This document shows positions 25,244-31,690 of a stretch of DNA of 38,204 bases, in pieces (the first letter of the stretch is position 1; the number at the start of each line of letters is the position of its first letter). The notes under the pieces are model-generated. The model did not search any database, was not told the DNA's origin, and saw nothing but the letters and a program-made list of their open reading frames with translations. The stretch comes from Clostridiales bacterium (GTDB taxonomy: Bacteria; Bacillota; Clostridia; Oscillospirales; Oscillospiraceae). Where the stretch lies: contig SFHI01000009.1 in NCBI GenBank assembly GCA_004555705.1, positions 1 through 38,204 on the forward strand, written 5' to 3'. Position numbers and translations under genes: made by a program.

Positions 25244-25933
25244 TTAAGCGAAGAACAGCTTGTTCAGGGTCATGGGATCGATGTATTCGCCATCCTTGTA
25301 AACACGCATGTTGCCGGAGGCAATCTCGTCAATGAGCATGACGTTTCCGTTGGCATCGTAGCCAAACTCAAACTTGATGTCGTACAGATCGAGGCCCTTG
25401 GCCTTCAGGTCGTCAGCCACGATCCTGGTGATGGCCTGGGTCATGGACTTCAGGGAGTCGTACTGCTCCGCGGTCATGACACCCAGATCCACCAGGCCGT
25501 CCTTGGTGACCAGGGGGTCGCCCAGGGCGTCATTCTTGAAGGTGGTCTCCACGTAGGCGGGCAGTTCCTGGCCCAGGGTGCAGTAGTCGCAGTAGCGGCG
25601 GTAGAAGGAGCCCACGGCCTTGTAGCGGCAGATGACCTCCAGACCCTTGCCGAACACCTTGGCGGGGAGCACCTCCATGGTGGTGCTTCCCAGGTCCGCG
25701 CTGACATAGTGGGTGCGGATGCCGGCAGCGTTGATCTTCTCGAAGAAGTAGATGGACATGCGCAGGTTCACATCGCCCACGCCCTCGATGGTCAGGCCCA
25801 CGGAGTTCTCGCCGGGATCAAACACGCCGTCCTTGCCGGTGCAGTCGTCCTTGAACTTGAGCAGGTAGTTGCCGTTTTCCAGAGCGTAGACATTCTTGGT
25901 TTTGCCGGTGTAAACAAGCTTGCGGTTTTCCAT
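25244..25933 (-). CDS. purC: Phosphoribosylaminoimidazole-succinocarboxamide synthase (SAICAR synthetase)
   Basis: 229 residues, close to the usual 235. It joins CAIR and aspartate with ATP, step 7. It starts MENRKLVYTGKTKNVYALE, with the nucleotide loop KTKNVY. EVICRYKAVGSFYRRY and IKFEFGYDANGNVMLIDEI are family hallmarks. I use ATG 25933 with AGAGGT upstream; an in-frame extension to 26014 reaches into a repeat and is not real. Confidence 0.95.
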   Translation of the reverse strand: MENRKLVYTGKTKNVYALENGNYLLKFKDDCTGKDGVFDPGENSVGLTIEGVGDVNLRMSIYFFEKINAAGIRTHYVSADLGSTTMEVLPAKVFGKGLEVICRYKAVGSFYRRYCDYCTLGQELPAYVETTFKNDALGDPLVTKDGLVDLGVMTAEQYDSLKSMTQAITRIVADDLKAKGLDLYDIKFEFGYDANGNVMLIDEIASGNMRVYKDGEYIDPMTLNKLFFA

Positions 25934-25991
25934 GATTAAGTACCTCTTTCTAAAATTGTATATAAATTGGGGTGACTTGATGATGTAAGAT

Positions 25992-26180
25992 AAATTGTTG
26001 TTTATAATTGACAATTAACAATTGACAATTGACAATTAAGGAATCCCTTCGGGATGAAAAATAAAATAATAATGGCCAAAAGTTAGGCGTTTTATTTCAA
26101 AATCGTCCCGTAGGGACACAATAATTGTCAACTGTCAATTGTCAATTGTCAATTCGGCGAAGCCGTTTAAACAACAATTT
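25992..26180 (+). repeat. Type B core between type A-style ends
   Basis: Outer ends AAATTGTTGTTTA (25992) and TAAACAACAATTT (to 26180), as in type A. The core is type B: left units of ATTGACAATT and CCCTTCGGGAT (about 26007-26057), and right CGTCCCGTAGGGACA with ATTGTCAATT units (to about 26156). It is the clearest case of the shared ends around a different core. It lies between purE and purC. Confidence 0.85.
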
Positions 26181-26200
26181 AACCGGAGTGCACGGTTGGC

Positions 26201-26695
26201 TCAGGCGTTCAGCTCTGCTTGCAGGGCGGCGTCCTTCTGGAGGACCTTGGCGGCGTCGGCCCTGCGCTTGGCATCTAAGCGGGCGGCGAGGGCACTGTCC
26301 TCCACGGCCAGAATCTGGGCGGACAACAAGGCGGCATTCACGCCTCCATCAATGGCCACGGTGGCAACGGGGATGCCGGAGGGCATCATCACGGTGGAAA
26401 GGAGGGCGTCAATGCCGTCTAAACAATTGGATTTGCAGGGAATGCCGATGACGGGAAGGGTGGTATTGGCAGCGATGGCTCCGGCCAGGTGGGCGGCCAT
26501 ACCGGCCGCGGCAATCAGCACGCCGAAGCCACGCTCCCGGGCGGATGCGGCAAAATCCCGAGCTTCCTCGGGGGTGCGGTGGGCGGAATATACGTGACAT
26601 TCGAAGGGAATTTCCAGGGATCGCAGGGTGTCCATGGTCTTGCGCAGGATGGGAAGATCGCTGTCGCTGCCCATGACGATTCCGACTTTCTTCAT
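26201..26695 (-). CDS. purE: 5-(carboxyamino)imidazole ribonucleotide mutase-type AIR carboxylase
   Basis: 164 residues. PurE makes CAIR from N5-CAIR (class I, with PurK) or directly from AIR and CO2 (class II). It starts MKKVGIVMGSDSD, followed by YSAHRTPEEARDFA and IAAAGMAAHLAGAIAA, then TTLPVIGIPCKSNCLDGIDA. Overall it resembles class I, but the usual GGAAHLPG loop reads GMAAHLAG, and no purK gene is in this operon. First gene of the operon. GGAGGC precedes ATG 26695, and the ZTP riboswitch terminator lies just upstream. Confidence 0.94.
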   Translation of the reverse strand: MKKVGIVMGSDSDLPILRKTMDTLRSLEIPFECHVYSAHRTPEEARDFAASARERGFGVLIAAAGMAAHLAGAIAANTTLPVIGIPCKSNCLDGIDALLSTVMMPSGIPVATVAIDGGVNAALLSAQILAVEDSALAARLDAKRRADAAKVLQKDAALQAELNA

Positions 26696-26716
26696 GGTTT
26701 GCCTCCTAACTAAAAA

Positions 26717-26773
26717 TACAAAATAAAAACGAAAAATGGGCGCACTCACCCCTGAAACGGTGTAAGTGTGCCC
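26717..26773 (-). terminator. Riboswitch-controlled terminator before purE
   Basis: On the minus strand GGGCACACTTACACC pairs with GGGGTGAGTGCGCCC (stem 26738-26773, with a few G-U or mismatched pairs), then ATTTTTCGTTTTTATTTT. The 5' arm begins with the GGGC that also belongs to the conserved 3' end of the aptamer, so ligand binding should block the hairpin. Confidence 0.88.
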
Positions 26774-26835
26774 AGACGGTCGGCAAAAAAAGCCCCTTAC
26801 TCCACGTGGTGCTCCACTTATCCGTCAGTCATAAG
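26768..26835 (-). promoter_or_regulatory. ZTP (pfl) riboswitch aptamer
   Basis: Minus strand: TGACTGACGG, then GGAGCACCACGTGGAG, AAGGGGC, and GCCGACCGTCTGGGCA. This matches my recollection of the pfl motif (GACUGGCGG ... CCGACCGCCUGGGCA). The pairing is kept by a double change, GGCGG/CCGCC to GACGG/CCGTC. ZTP riboswitches sense ZMP/ZTP, mark a shortage of 10-formyl-tetrahydrofolate, and usually turn genes on. Here the whole purine operon follows. Confidence 0.9.
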
Positions 26836-26855
26836 GGTTTGCTCACTATGGGGCC

Positions 26856-26884
26856 ATTATAGCATGGGAGGCCCGGAACTTCAA
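26856..26884 (-). promoter_or_regulatory. Sigma-A promoter of the purine operon
   Basis: Minus strand TTGAAG (26879-26884), 17 bp, TATAAT (26856-26861). Transcription should start near 26849, just ahead of the riboswitch. The bases 26885-26947 hold nothing else that I recognise. Confidence 0.85.
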
Positions 26885-26947
26885 TTCGCAGAAAGACTAT
26901 TTCTGTCAAAAAAAGGGAGGGTTCCATGTGAATGTTGCCAAATCGAT

Positions 26948-26980
26948 AAAAAAACCCCGAAAGATTCGGCCTTTCGGGGT
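26948..26980 (-). terminator. Intrinsic terminator after queT
   Basis: ACCCCGAAAG (26954-26963) and CTTTCGGGGT (26971-26980) form a perfect stem; a run of seven T follows on the minus strand. Confidence 0.92.
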
Positions 26981-26997
26981 ATTTTGCATCTAATTCG

Positions 26998-27501
26998 TCA
27001 GAAAAGCCGCTGGGCAAGGCCCCGGGAGCGGAGCAGGTAATACAGGGCGGTTCCGGGGATCAGCAGGACAACAGCTTCCCCGATGGCCACGTACAGAGCG
27101 TTCAGGAAGAAGCCCCCGCCGATGTAGACCGTCAGTTCCCAGCCCACCAGAATGGCGTTAAAAAGGGCGGGCAGCAGCAGCCCCAGGAGGGGAAGACCAC
27201 GGATGGTGACCTTGCGGAGCAGGTACATTCCCTGGCAGGCCAGGTAAGTTGCCAGCGTGCCCACCAGGAAGTCCAGGGGCAGTGTGGCGGAGTAGGTCAG
27301 GTTGAAGAGCAGGCAGCCAAGACTCAGGCCGGGAATGGCGGCTGGGGTGAAAAAGCTGAGCACACACAGGGCCTCACTGAGGCGCATCTGGATGGCCCAG
27401 GTGGCGGAGCCGGGGAGAATCAGATTCTGCAGGTGGGTCAGCACTGCGTAGAGGGCCGCGATGATGGCGGCGTGGGCGAGAAAACGGGTACGGCTGGACA
27501 T
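26998..27501 (-). CDS. queT: QueT family transporter (queuosine precursor uptake)
   Basis: 167 residues and very hydrophobic, with five or six membrane helices. It looks like QueT (COG4708), thought to import the queuosine precursor preQ1 or preQ0. Typical parts are MSSRTRFLAHAAIIAALYAV, QMRLSEALCVLSFFTPAAIP, LGCLLFNLTYSATLPLDFLV and GWELTVYIGGGFFLNALYVA. ATG 27501 has AGGAGGTTTTCCC upstream; an in-frame extension to 27597 runs through the terminator hairpins and is rejected. It stands alone between its own promoter, leader and terminator. Substrate is inferred from family and from the leader. Confidence 0.9.
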   Translation of the reverse strand: MSSRTRFLAHAAIIAALYAVLTHLQNLILPGSATWAIQMRLSEALCVLSFFTPAAIPGLSLGCLLFNLTYSATLPLDFLVGTLATYLACQGMYLLRKVTIRGLPLLGLLLPALFNAILVGWELTVYIGGGFFLNALYVAIGEAVVLLIPGTALYYLLRSRGLAQRLF

Positions 27502-27517
27502 GGGAAAACCTCCTGAC

Positions 27518-27542
27518 AAAAAATGGGCGCAGTACGCGCCCA
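27518..27542 (-). terminator. Third tandem terminator in the queT leader
   Basis: TGGGCGC-loop-GCGCCCA followed by TTTTTTG on the minus strand. It ends about 16 bp before the queT ATG. Confidence 0.85.
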
Positions 27543-27548
27543 CCCAAC

Positions 27549-27572
27549 AAAAAATGAGCGCAACGCGCCCAT
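27549..27572 (-). terminator. Second tandem terminator in the queT leader
   Basis: ATGGGCGC-GTT-GCGCTCAT (one G-U pair) followed by TTTTTTG on the minus strand. The arms are nearly the same as in its two neighbours. Confidence 0.85.
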
Positions 27573-27573
27573 C

Positions 27574-27597
27574 AAAAAATGGGTGCAAAGCACCCAT
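27574..27597 (-). terminator. First tandem terminator in the queT leader
   Basis: ATGGGTGC-TTT-GCACCCAT followed by TTTTTTG on the minus strand, directly after the putative riboswitch. The most likely one to be under riboswitch control. Confidence 0.85.
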
Positions 27598-27599
27598 CC

Positions 27600-27653
27600 A
27601 ATTCCCTAGTTTTGTTTACCGACAGGATGGTCACGAACTGTCCTATGTAGTTG
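27600..27653 (-). promoter_or_regulatory. Putative preQ1 riboswitch upstream of queT
   Basis: The predicted transcript starts near 27652 with AACTACATAGGACAG. A stem GACAG/CTGTC closes a 12-nt loop TTCGTGACCATC, followed by an A-rich tail AAACAAAACTAGGG. This order (short stem, 12-nt loop starting UUC, A-rich tail ending CUAGG) resembles preQ1 class I, and queT is a usual target. The loop lacks the exact UAG expected to pair with CUA, so another preQ1 class (for example III) is possible. Confidence 0.55.
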
Positions 27654-27658
27654 AGGGA

Positions 27659-27687
27659 ATTATAACAGGGAAAGGAAAAAAAGTCAA
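27659..27687 (-). promoter_or_regulatory. Sigma-A promoter of queT
   Basis: Minus strand TTGACT (27682-27687), 17 bp, TATAAT (27659-27664). The start of a type A element is 12 bp upstream. Confidence 0.87.
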
Positions 27688-27699
27688 GGATGGGAAGAT

Positions 27700-27933
27700 A
27701 AATTGTTGTTTAGCGGTTTCGCCTTCAAGTTTCCTGTCATTGCGAACCAGCGCGCACGCTGGTGTGGCAATCCCACGGTTAGAGGTAAAATGTATCGACA
27801 ATTGCCCTACAGAGTGGGGAAACCTTACGTTTTTTGGTGATAATCATTACCTGGTTCCATTCAACCGGGGGATTGCCACGCCAGTGTGCGCACTGGCTCG
27901 CAATGACAGCGTATTTTTTGTAAACAACAATTT
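27700..27933 (-). repeat. Type A palindromic element, copy 7 (reverse orientation)
   Basis: Ends AAATTGTTGTTTA and TAAACAACAATTT. The left arm hairpin is CCAGCG-CGCA-CGCTGG: both sides of one pair have changed from T-A to C-G compared with other copies. The right is CCAGTG-TGCG-CACTGG. Confidence 0.88.
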
Positions 27934-27944
27934 ATCGCGCAAAG

Positions 27945-27974
27945 AAAAACCGCTCCCTCGCGTGGAGGGAGCGG
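27945..27974 (-). terminator. Intrinsic terminator of the sua5-coaE-aminopeptidase operon
   Basis: CCGCTCCCTC pairs with GAGGGAGCGG around CACGC, then TTTTTC on the minus strand, 6 bp after the aminopeptidase stop. Confidence 0.9.
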
Positions 27975-27980
27975 AGGGAA

Positions 27981-29366
27981 TTATGCCAGGTAGATGGCCT
28001 TGCAGCCCAGCATGGTTTCGTAGCAGTCCAGCTTGGACACCAGCTCCATGGGGGCGTGCATGCTCAGGACGGGCACGCCCGCGTCCACGGTGACGATGTT
28101 CCGGTTGGCCATGTAGGCCGCCACGGTGCCGCCGCCGCCCTGATCCACCTTGCCCAGGGTGGCAATCTGCCAGATCACATCATTGCGTTCAAAGGTGGTG
28201 CGGATATGGCTCATGGCCTCGGCGGAGGCATCGGAGCAGCCGCCCTTGCCCCGGGAGCCGGTGTACTTGCAGATGGAGATGCCGTAGTTCAGCTTGGAGT
28301 TGTTGCGCAGGTCGCAGGTCTCCGGGAAGTTGGGATCGTAGGCGTTGGACACATCGGCGCTGAGGCAGAAGGAGGCGGCGAAGCAATCCTCCAGCTTCAC
28401 GCCCTGGGCATCACACAGGGTGCCCATGAAGTGCTCAAAATAGTGGCTCTGCATACCGGAAATGCCCACGGAGCCGATCTCCTCCTTGTCTGCCAGGATG
28501 CAGACAGCGGTTTTGGCGGGGTTCTCGATAGCGAAGAGGGAGTACAGCTCGGCAAAGGCGCAGACCCGGTCGTCATGGCCGTAGGCGCCCAGCAGGCTCC
28601 GGTCCAGGCCGACTTCACGGCAGGGGCCTGCGGGGACAATGGTCAGCTCGGCGCTGAGGAAGTCGCTCTCGATGAGGCCGTACTTCTCGTTCAGCAGCTT
28701 CATCATGTTCAGCTTTACGAGGTCGCTTCCCTCGCCCTCCAGGGGCTCGGTGCCCAGCAGCACGTTCAGCTGCTCGCCTGCGATGACTTGAGCGGCGGTT
28801 TTCTGCATCTGGTCCGCGGACAGGTGCACCAGCAGGTCCGTGACCATGACGATGGGATCGGAGGGGTCCTCGCCGATGGTGACGGTGACCCGGCTGCCGT
28901 CGCGCCGGCAGACCACGCCGTGGATGGCCATGGGAACGGTGGGCCACTGGTACTTCTTGATGCCGCCATAGTAGTGGGTCTTGAGGTAGGCGATCTCGGT
29001 GTCCTCATAGAGGGGGTTGGGCTTCACATCCATCCGGGGGGAGTCCACATGGGCGGCACAGATGTTGGCACCCCGGCTTAAGGGCTCAGTGCCCACTACC
29101 GCCAGGGCGATGGCCTTGTCCCGGTTGTTGTAGTAGATCTTGTCGCCGGGCTTGGCATCCATTCCGGGGGTGAAGGGCTTGAAGCCCCGCTTCTCGGCCT
29201 CGGCCACGGCCCAGGCGGTGGCTTCCCGCTCGGTTTTGCAGGCGTCCATGAACGCCCGGTAGTCCCGGCAGTAGCTTTCCATTTCCTCCCGCTGTCCCTC
29301 TTTCAGACGGGTATAGCCGTTCTTGGGAGCGGCCAGAAGGGAGGCGCGCAGTTCTTCGGTGGTCAT
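27981..29366 (-). CDS. M18 family aminopeptidase
   Basis: 461 residues, a cytoplasmic zinc aminopeptidase of the M18 (aminopeptidase I) family that removes N-terminal residues from peptides. Metal-site motifs are AAHVDSPRMDVKP, DKEEIGSVGISGMQSHYFEH, SADVSNAYDPNFPE and VLSMHAPMELVSKLD. GGCSDASAEAMSH is typical of the bacterial branch. ATG 29366 (MTTEELRASL) has AAGGAG upstream. It is the last of three genes, 29 bp after coaE. Exact residue preference cannot be read from the sequence. Confidence 0.93.
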   Translation of the reverse strand: MTTEELRASLLAAPKNGYTRLKEGQREEMESYCRDYRAFMDACKTEREATAWAVAEAEKRGFKPFTPGMDAKPGDKIYYNNRDKAIALAVVGTEPLSRGANICAAHVDSPRMDVKPNPLYEDTEIAYLKTHYYGGIKKYQWPTVPMAIHGVVCRRDGSRVTVTIGEDPSDPIVMVTDLLVHLSADQMQKTAAQVIAGEQLNVLLGTEPLEGEGSDLVKLNMMKLLNEKYGLIESDFLSAELTIVPAGPCREVGLDRSLLGAYGHDDRVCAFAELYSLFAIENPAKTAVCILADKEEIGSVGISGMQSHYFEHFMGTLCDAQGVKLEDCFAASFCLSADVSNAYDPNFPETCDLRNNSKLNYGISICKYTGSRGKGGCSDASAEAMSHIRTTFERNDVIWQIATLGKVDQGGGGTVAAYMANRNIVTVDAGVPVLSMHAPMELVSKLDCYETMLGCKAIYLA

Positions 29367-29395
29367 ATGTTTTTTCTCCTTTATTCGTGGAATTC

Positions 29396-29974
29396 TTACT
29401 CCATTATACCTATGGAGCGCAAAAATGCAAGGCATTCCGCCAGGAAATCCGGAAGATTTCCTGTGTTTTCCAGAACATAATCGCAGCGCTCCCGGAACCA
29501 GGCGTCGCTGTGCTGGGCGTCCAGCCGCTTTTCGGCGTACTCCCTGGGGATACCGTCCCGGGCCATGAGGCGAAGGACCCGGTCCTCCCGGGGGGCGGTA
29601 ACGGCCACGGTGAGATCGCAGAGCTCCCCAAGCCCTCCCTCAAACAGGGCGATGGCATCGATGGCCGCCAGGGCGGGCTTCCCTTCCAGCAGCCGGAGCA
29701 CCTCCCGCTTTACCGCCGCGTGGGTGATGCGGTTCAGGTCCTGAAGGGCTTCCGCATTGGAAAAGACGGTGGCTCCCAGCTTTTTCCGCTGGAGCTTTCC
29801 ATGCTCCACGGTGCCGGGAAAGCGGTTTTCAATGGACCCAAGCAGCGCTTCGTCGGTGGATAGCAGGGAATGGTAAATTTCGTCGCAGTCAAGAACCAGG
29901 CCGCCCAGGCGTTCCACCTGAGCCAGGAGCGTGGTTTTGCCGCAGCCGCTGCCGCCGGTAATGCCGAGAATCAT
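29396..29974 (-). CDS. coaE: Dephospho-CoA kinase
   Basis: 192 residues. It phosphorylates the ribose 3'-OH of dephospho-CoA, the last step of coenzyme A synthesis. P-loop ITGGSGCGKTT lies at residues 5-15, followed by LDCDEIYHSLL and DAIALFEGGLGELCD. LMARDGIPREYAEKRLDAQ is the lid region. The start overlaps the sua5 stop by 4 bp. Confidence 0.94.
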   Translation of the reverse strand: MILGITGGSGCGKTTLLAQVERLGGLVLDCDEIYHSLLSTDEALLGSIENRFPGTVEHGKLQRKKLGATVFSNAEALQDLNRITHAAVKREVLRLLEGKPALAAIDAIALFEGGLGELCDLTVAVTAPREDRVLRLMARDGIPREYAEKRLDAQHSDAWFRERCDYVLENTGNLPDFLAECLAFLRSIGIME

Positions 29975-31005
29975 AGGGCTTCCTCCGCGTCGACAATGTG
30001 GAAAGCGGCGGCCTTCTTCAGCCGGTTCTGGACGGCGTAGGCGATGCCGCCTCCCACGGGGCAGCGGGCGTAGACCTGGTGAATGGAAGGGTCGTCCAGC
30101 TCCCGCAGGGCGGCAAACAGTCCGGCGGACAGGGTGGACACATCATCCTCCCGCCCGTAGGGCAGGGGATTCAGACCCTCATACAGGGGCAGCTCCTCCT
30201 CGAAGCACAGCACCCGGTCACCGGAGGCAAAATGACTGTGAATGTAGGCGGCGGCCTTCTCCCGGGAGCCGGAAACAATGACAACCGGCTCCGATGGAGC
30301 GTAGTGGCGGTATTTCATGCCGGGAGCTTTTACCACGGCGTCCTTGTCAATCTGAGCGGTGACGGCTTTGTCCACTACCAGGTCCCCCAGCAGGGCGAGA
30401 AGCTCCTCGGGGGTAACGCCGCCGGGACGAAGCAGCCGGGGCCGCTCCTCAGTCAAGTCTACAATGGTGGACTCCACCCCCACCCGGCAGGGGCCTCCGT
30501 CCACCACGGCGGCGATTTTTCCGTCGTGGTCGTGGAGAACGTGCTGAGCGGTGGTGGTGGAGGGCTTGCCGGAGATATTTGCGGAGGGGGCGGCGATGGG
30601 AACCCCGGACAGCCGGATAATCTCCCGGGTAACGTCGCTGTCGGGGCAGCGGACGGCCACGGTGGAAAGCCCCGCGGTGGTACGCTTGGGGACAATGTCC
30701 CGGGCGGGCAGCACCATGGTCAGGGGGCCGGGCCAGAAGGCTTCGGCCAGTTTGTAGGCGGCTTCGGGGATGCTGTGGCAGAATTTTTCCATATCCCGGG
30801 CCTGGGCCACGTGGAGGATCAGGGGGTTGTCCTGGGGGCGGCCCTTGGCCAGAAAGATTTTCGCCACGGCCTCCTCATTCAGGCCGTCGGCCCCCAGGCC
30901 GTAGACGGTTTCCGTAGGAATGGCCACCAGCTCCCCCCGGCGGATCAGGTCAGCCGCAATGGCGGGAGTAGCGGGGTCGGAGGAGGAGAGGTATTGGGTA
31001 AGCAT
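29971..31005 (-). CDS. L-threonylcarbamoyladenylate synthase, Sua5 type
   Basis: 344 residues: YrdC/TsaC domain (about 1-210) plus the extra C-terminal Sua5 domain. It makes threonylcarbamoyl-AMP from threonine, bicarbonate and ATP for the t6A37 modification of tRNA. Motifs: PTETVYGLGADG, FLAKGRPQDNPLILHV, IAAPSANISGKPS, and GMKYRHYAPSEPVVIV at the linker to the Sua5 domain. GGAGGT is 7 bp before ATG 31005. First gene of an operon with coaE and the aminopeptidase. No clear promoter could be seen in the repeat-filled 31006-31110. Confidence 0.94.
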   Translation of the reverse strand: MLTQYLSSSDPATPAIAADLIRRGELVAIPTETVYGLGADGLNEEAVAKIFLAKGRPQDNPLILHVAQARDMEKFCHSIPEAAYKLAEAFWPGPLTMVLPARDIVPKRTTAGLSTVAVRCPDSDVTREIIRLSGVPIAAPSANISGKPSTTTAQHVLHDHDGKIAAVVDGGPCRVGVESTIVDLTEERPRLLRPGGVTPEELLALLGDLVVDKAVTAQIDKDAVVKAPGMKYRHYAPSEPVVIVSGSREKAAAYIHSHFASGDRVLCFEEELPLYEGLNPLPYGREDDVSTLSAGLFAALRELDDPSIHQVYARCPVGGGIAYAVQNRLKKAAAFHIVDAEEAL

Positions 31006-31047
31006 GGAATGCACCTCCAAGAAGAAGGAATTAACAGCTGAAAGCGG

Positions 31048-31400
31048 GGACAGTTGACAGTGGACAGTTGACAGTTAAGGAGTCCCTTCGGGACGAAAAG
31101 AAAACAGAGCGATAAATTGGTGTTTGTCGTTCTTTGCTGTCATTGCGAGCCAGTGCGTACACTGGCGTGGCAATCCCCCGGTTGAATGGAATCAGGTAAC
31201 GATTACCACCAAGAATCGTAACAATCCCCGCTTTCTCGGATGCTTATCGGTACATTTCCCCTCTAACCGGGGGATTGCCACACCAGGAAAGCGGACTGGT
31301 TCGCAATGACAGATAATATGTAACGCGCACTTTCAAACAACAATTTATTGCATTGCCGCAGGGAACTGACGAGAAAAATTGTCAACTGTCAATTGTCAAT
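31048..31400 (+). repeat. Type B element split by a nested type A element
   Basis: The left half, 31048-31100, has GACAGTTGACAGTGG units and AGTCCCTTCGGGACGAAAAG. The right half, about 31365-31400, has a decayed GCAGGGAACTGACG and TTGTCAACTGTCAATTGTCA. Copy 8 of type A (31114-31346) lies between them. Confidence 0.7.
31114..31346 (+). repeat. Type A palindromic element, copy 8
   Basis: Ends AAATTGGTGTTTG and CAAACAACAATTT. The left arm hairpin is CCAGTG-CGTA-CACTGG. The right one is broken (CCAGGAAAGCGGACTGG). It is inserted within a type B element. Confidence 0.88.
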
Positions 31401-31462
31401 GCGAATCAATATTTGACCCAGGCCAAAAATGTTGGAAAATGTTGCGAGCAGGCGAAAAAACG

Positions 31463-31589
31463 CTGTCATTGCGAACCAGTCCGCAGACTGGTGTGGCAAT
31501 CCCCCCGTCCTTCTGGGCGCTTATTGGCACGTCTCCCTTCTAACCGGGGGATTGCCACGCCAGTGTGCGCACTGGCTCGCAATGACGGC
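31463..31589 (+). repeat. Short type A derivative, copy 9
   Basis: Both arms are present (CCAGTC-CGCA-GACTGG left, CCAGTG-TGCG-CACTGG right), but the middle is cut to about 35 bp and the AAATTGTTGTTT ends are missing. Confidence 0.8.
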
Positions 31590-31614
31590 AAGTTTTGGAC
31601 GCTTCAACTCTTGA

Positions 31615-31637
31615 TTGGCATTGTCAATTGTCAATTC
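31615..31637 (+). repeat. Type B right-arm remnant
   Basis: Short ATTGTCAATTGTCAATTC stretch next to the tpiA terminator. Between 31401 and 31462 nothing is recognised. The whole 31006-31690 gap has no gene. Confidence 0.55.
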
Positions 31638-31674
31638 AAAAAACGGAACCGGGCAGCTGCTTGGCAGCTGCCCG
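31637..31674 (-). terminator. Probable terminator after tpiA
   Basis: Perfect stem CGGGCAGCTGC-CAA-GCAGCTGCCCG. The T run (TTTTTT) follows after six bases (GTTCCG), so it is less ideal than the others. Confidence 0.65.
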
Positions 31675-31690
31675 GGGTGGCTCGGGGGTA

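Noticed and set aside
26768..26835. Guanine/adenine (purine) riboswitch upstream of purE
   Set aside because: The conserved three-way junction of that class is absent, while the GACTG...CCGACC...CTGGGC pattern fits the ZTP (pfl) motif.
27600..27661. Eight-base inverted repeat AATTCCCT/AGGGAATT as the outer stem of the queT riboswitch
   Set aside because: One arm overlaps the -10 box at 27659-27664 and lies upstream of the expected transcription start, so it would not be in the RNA.
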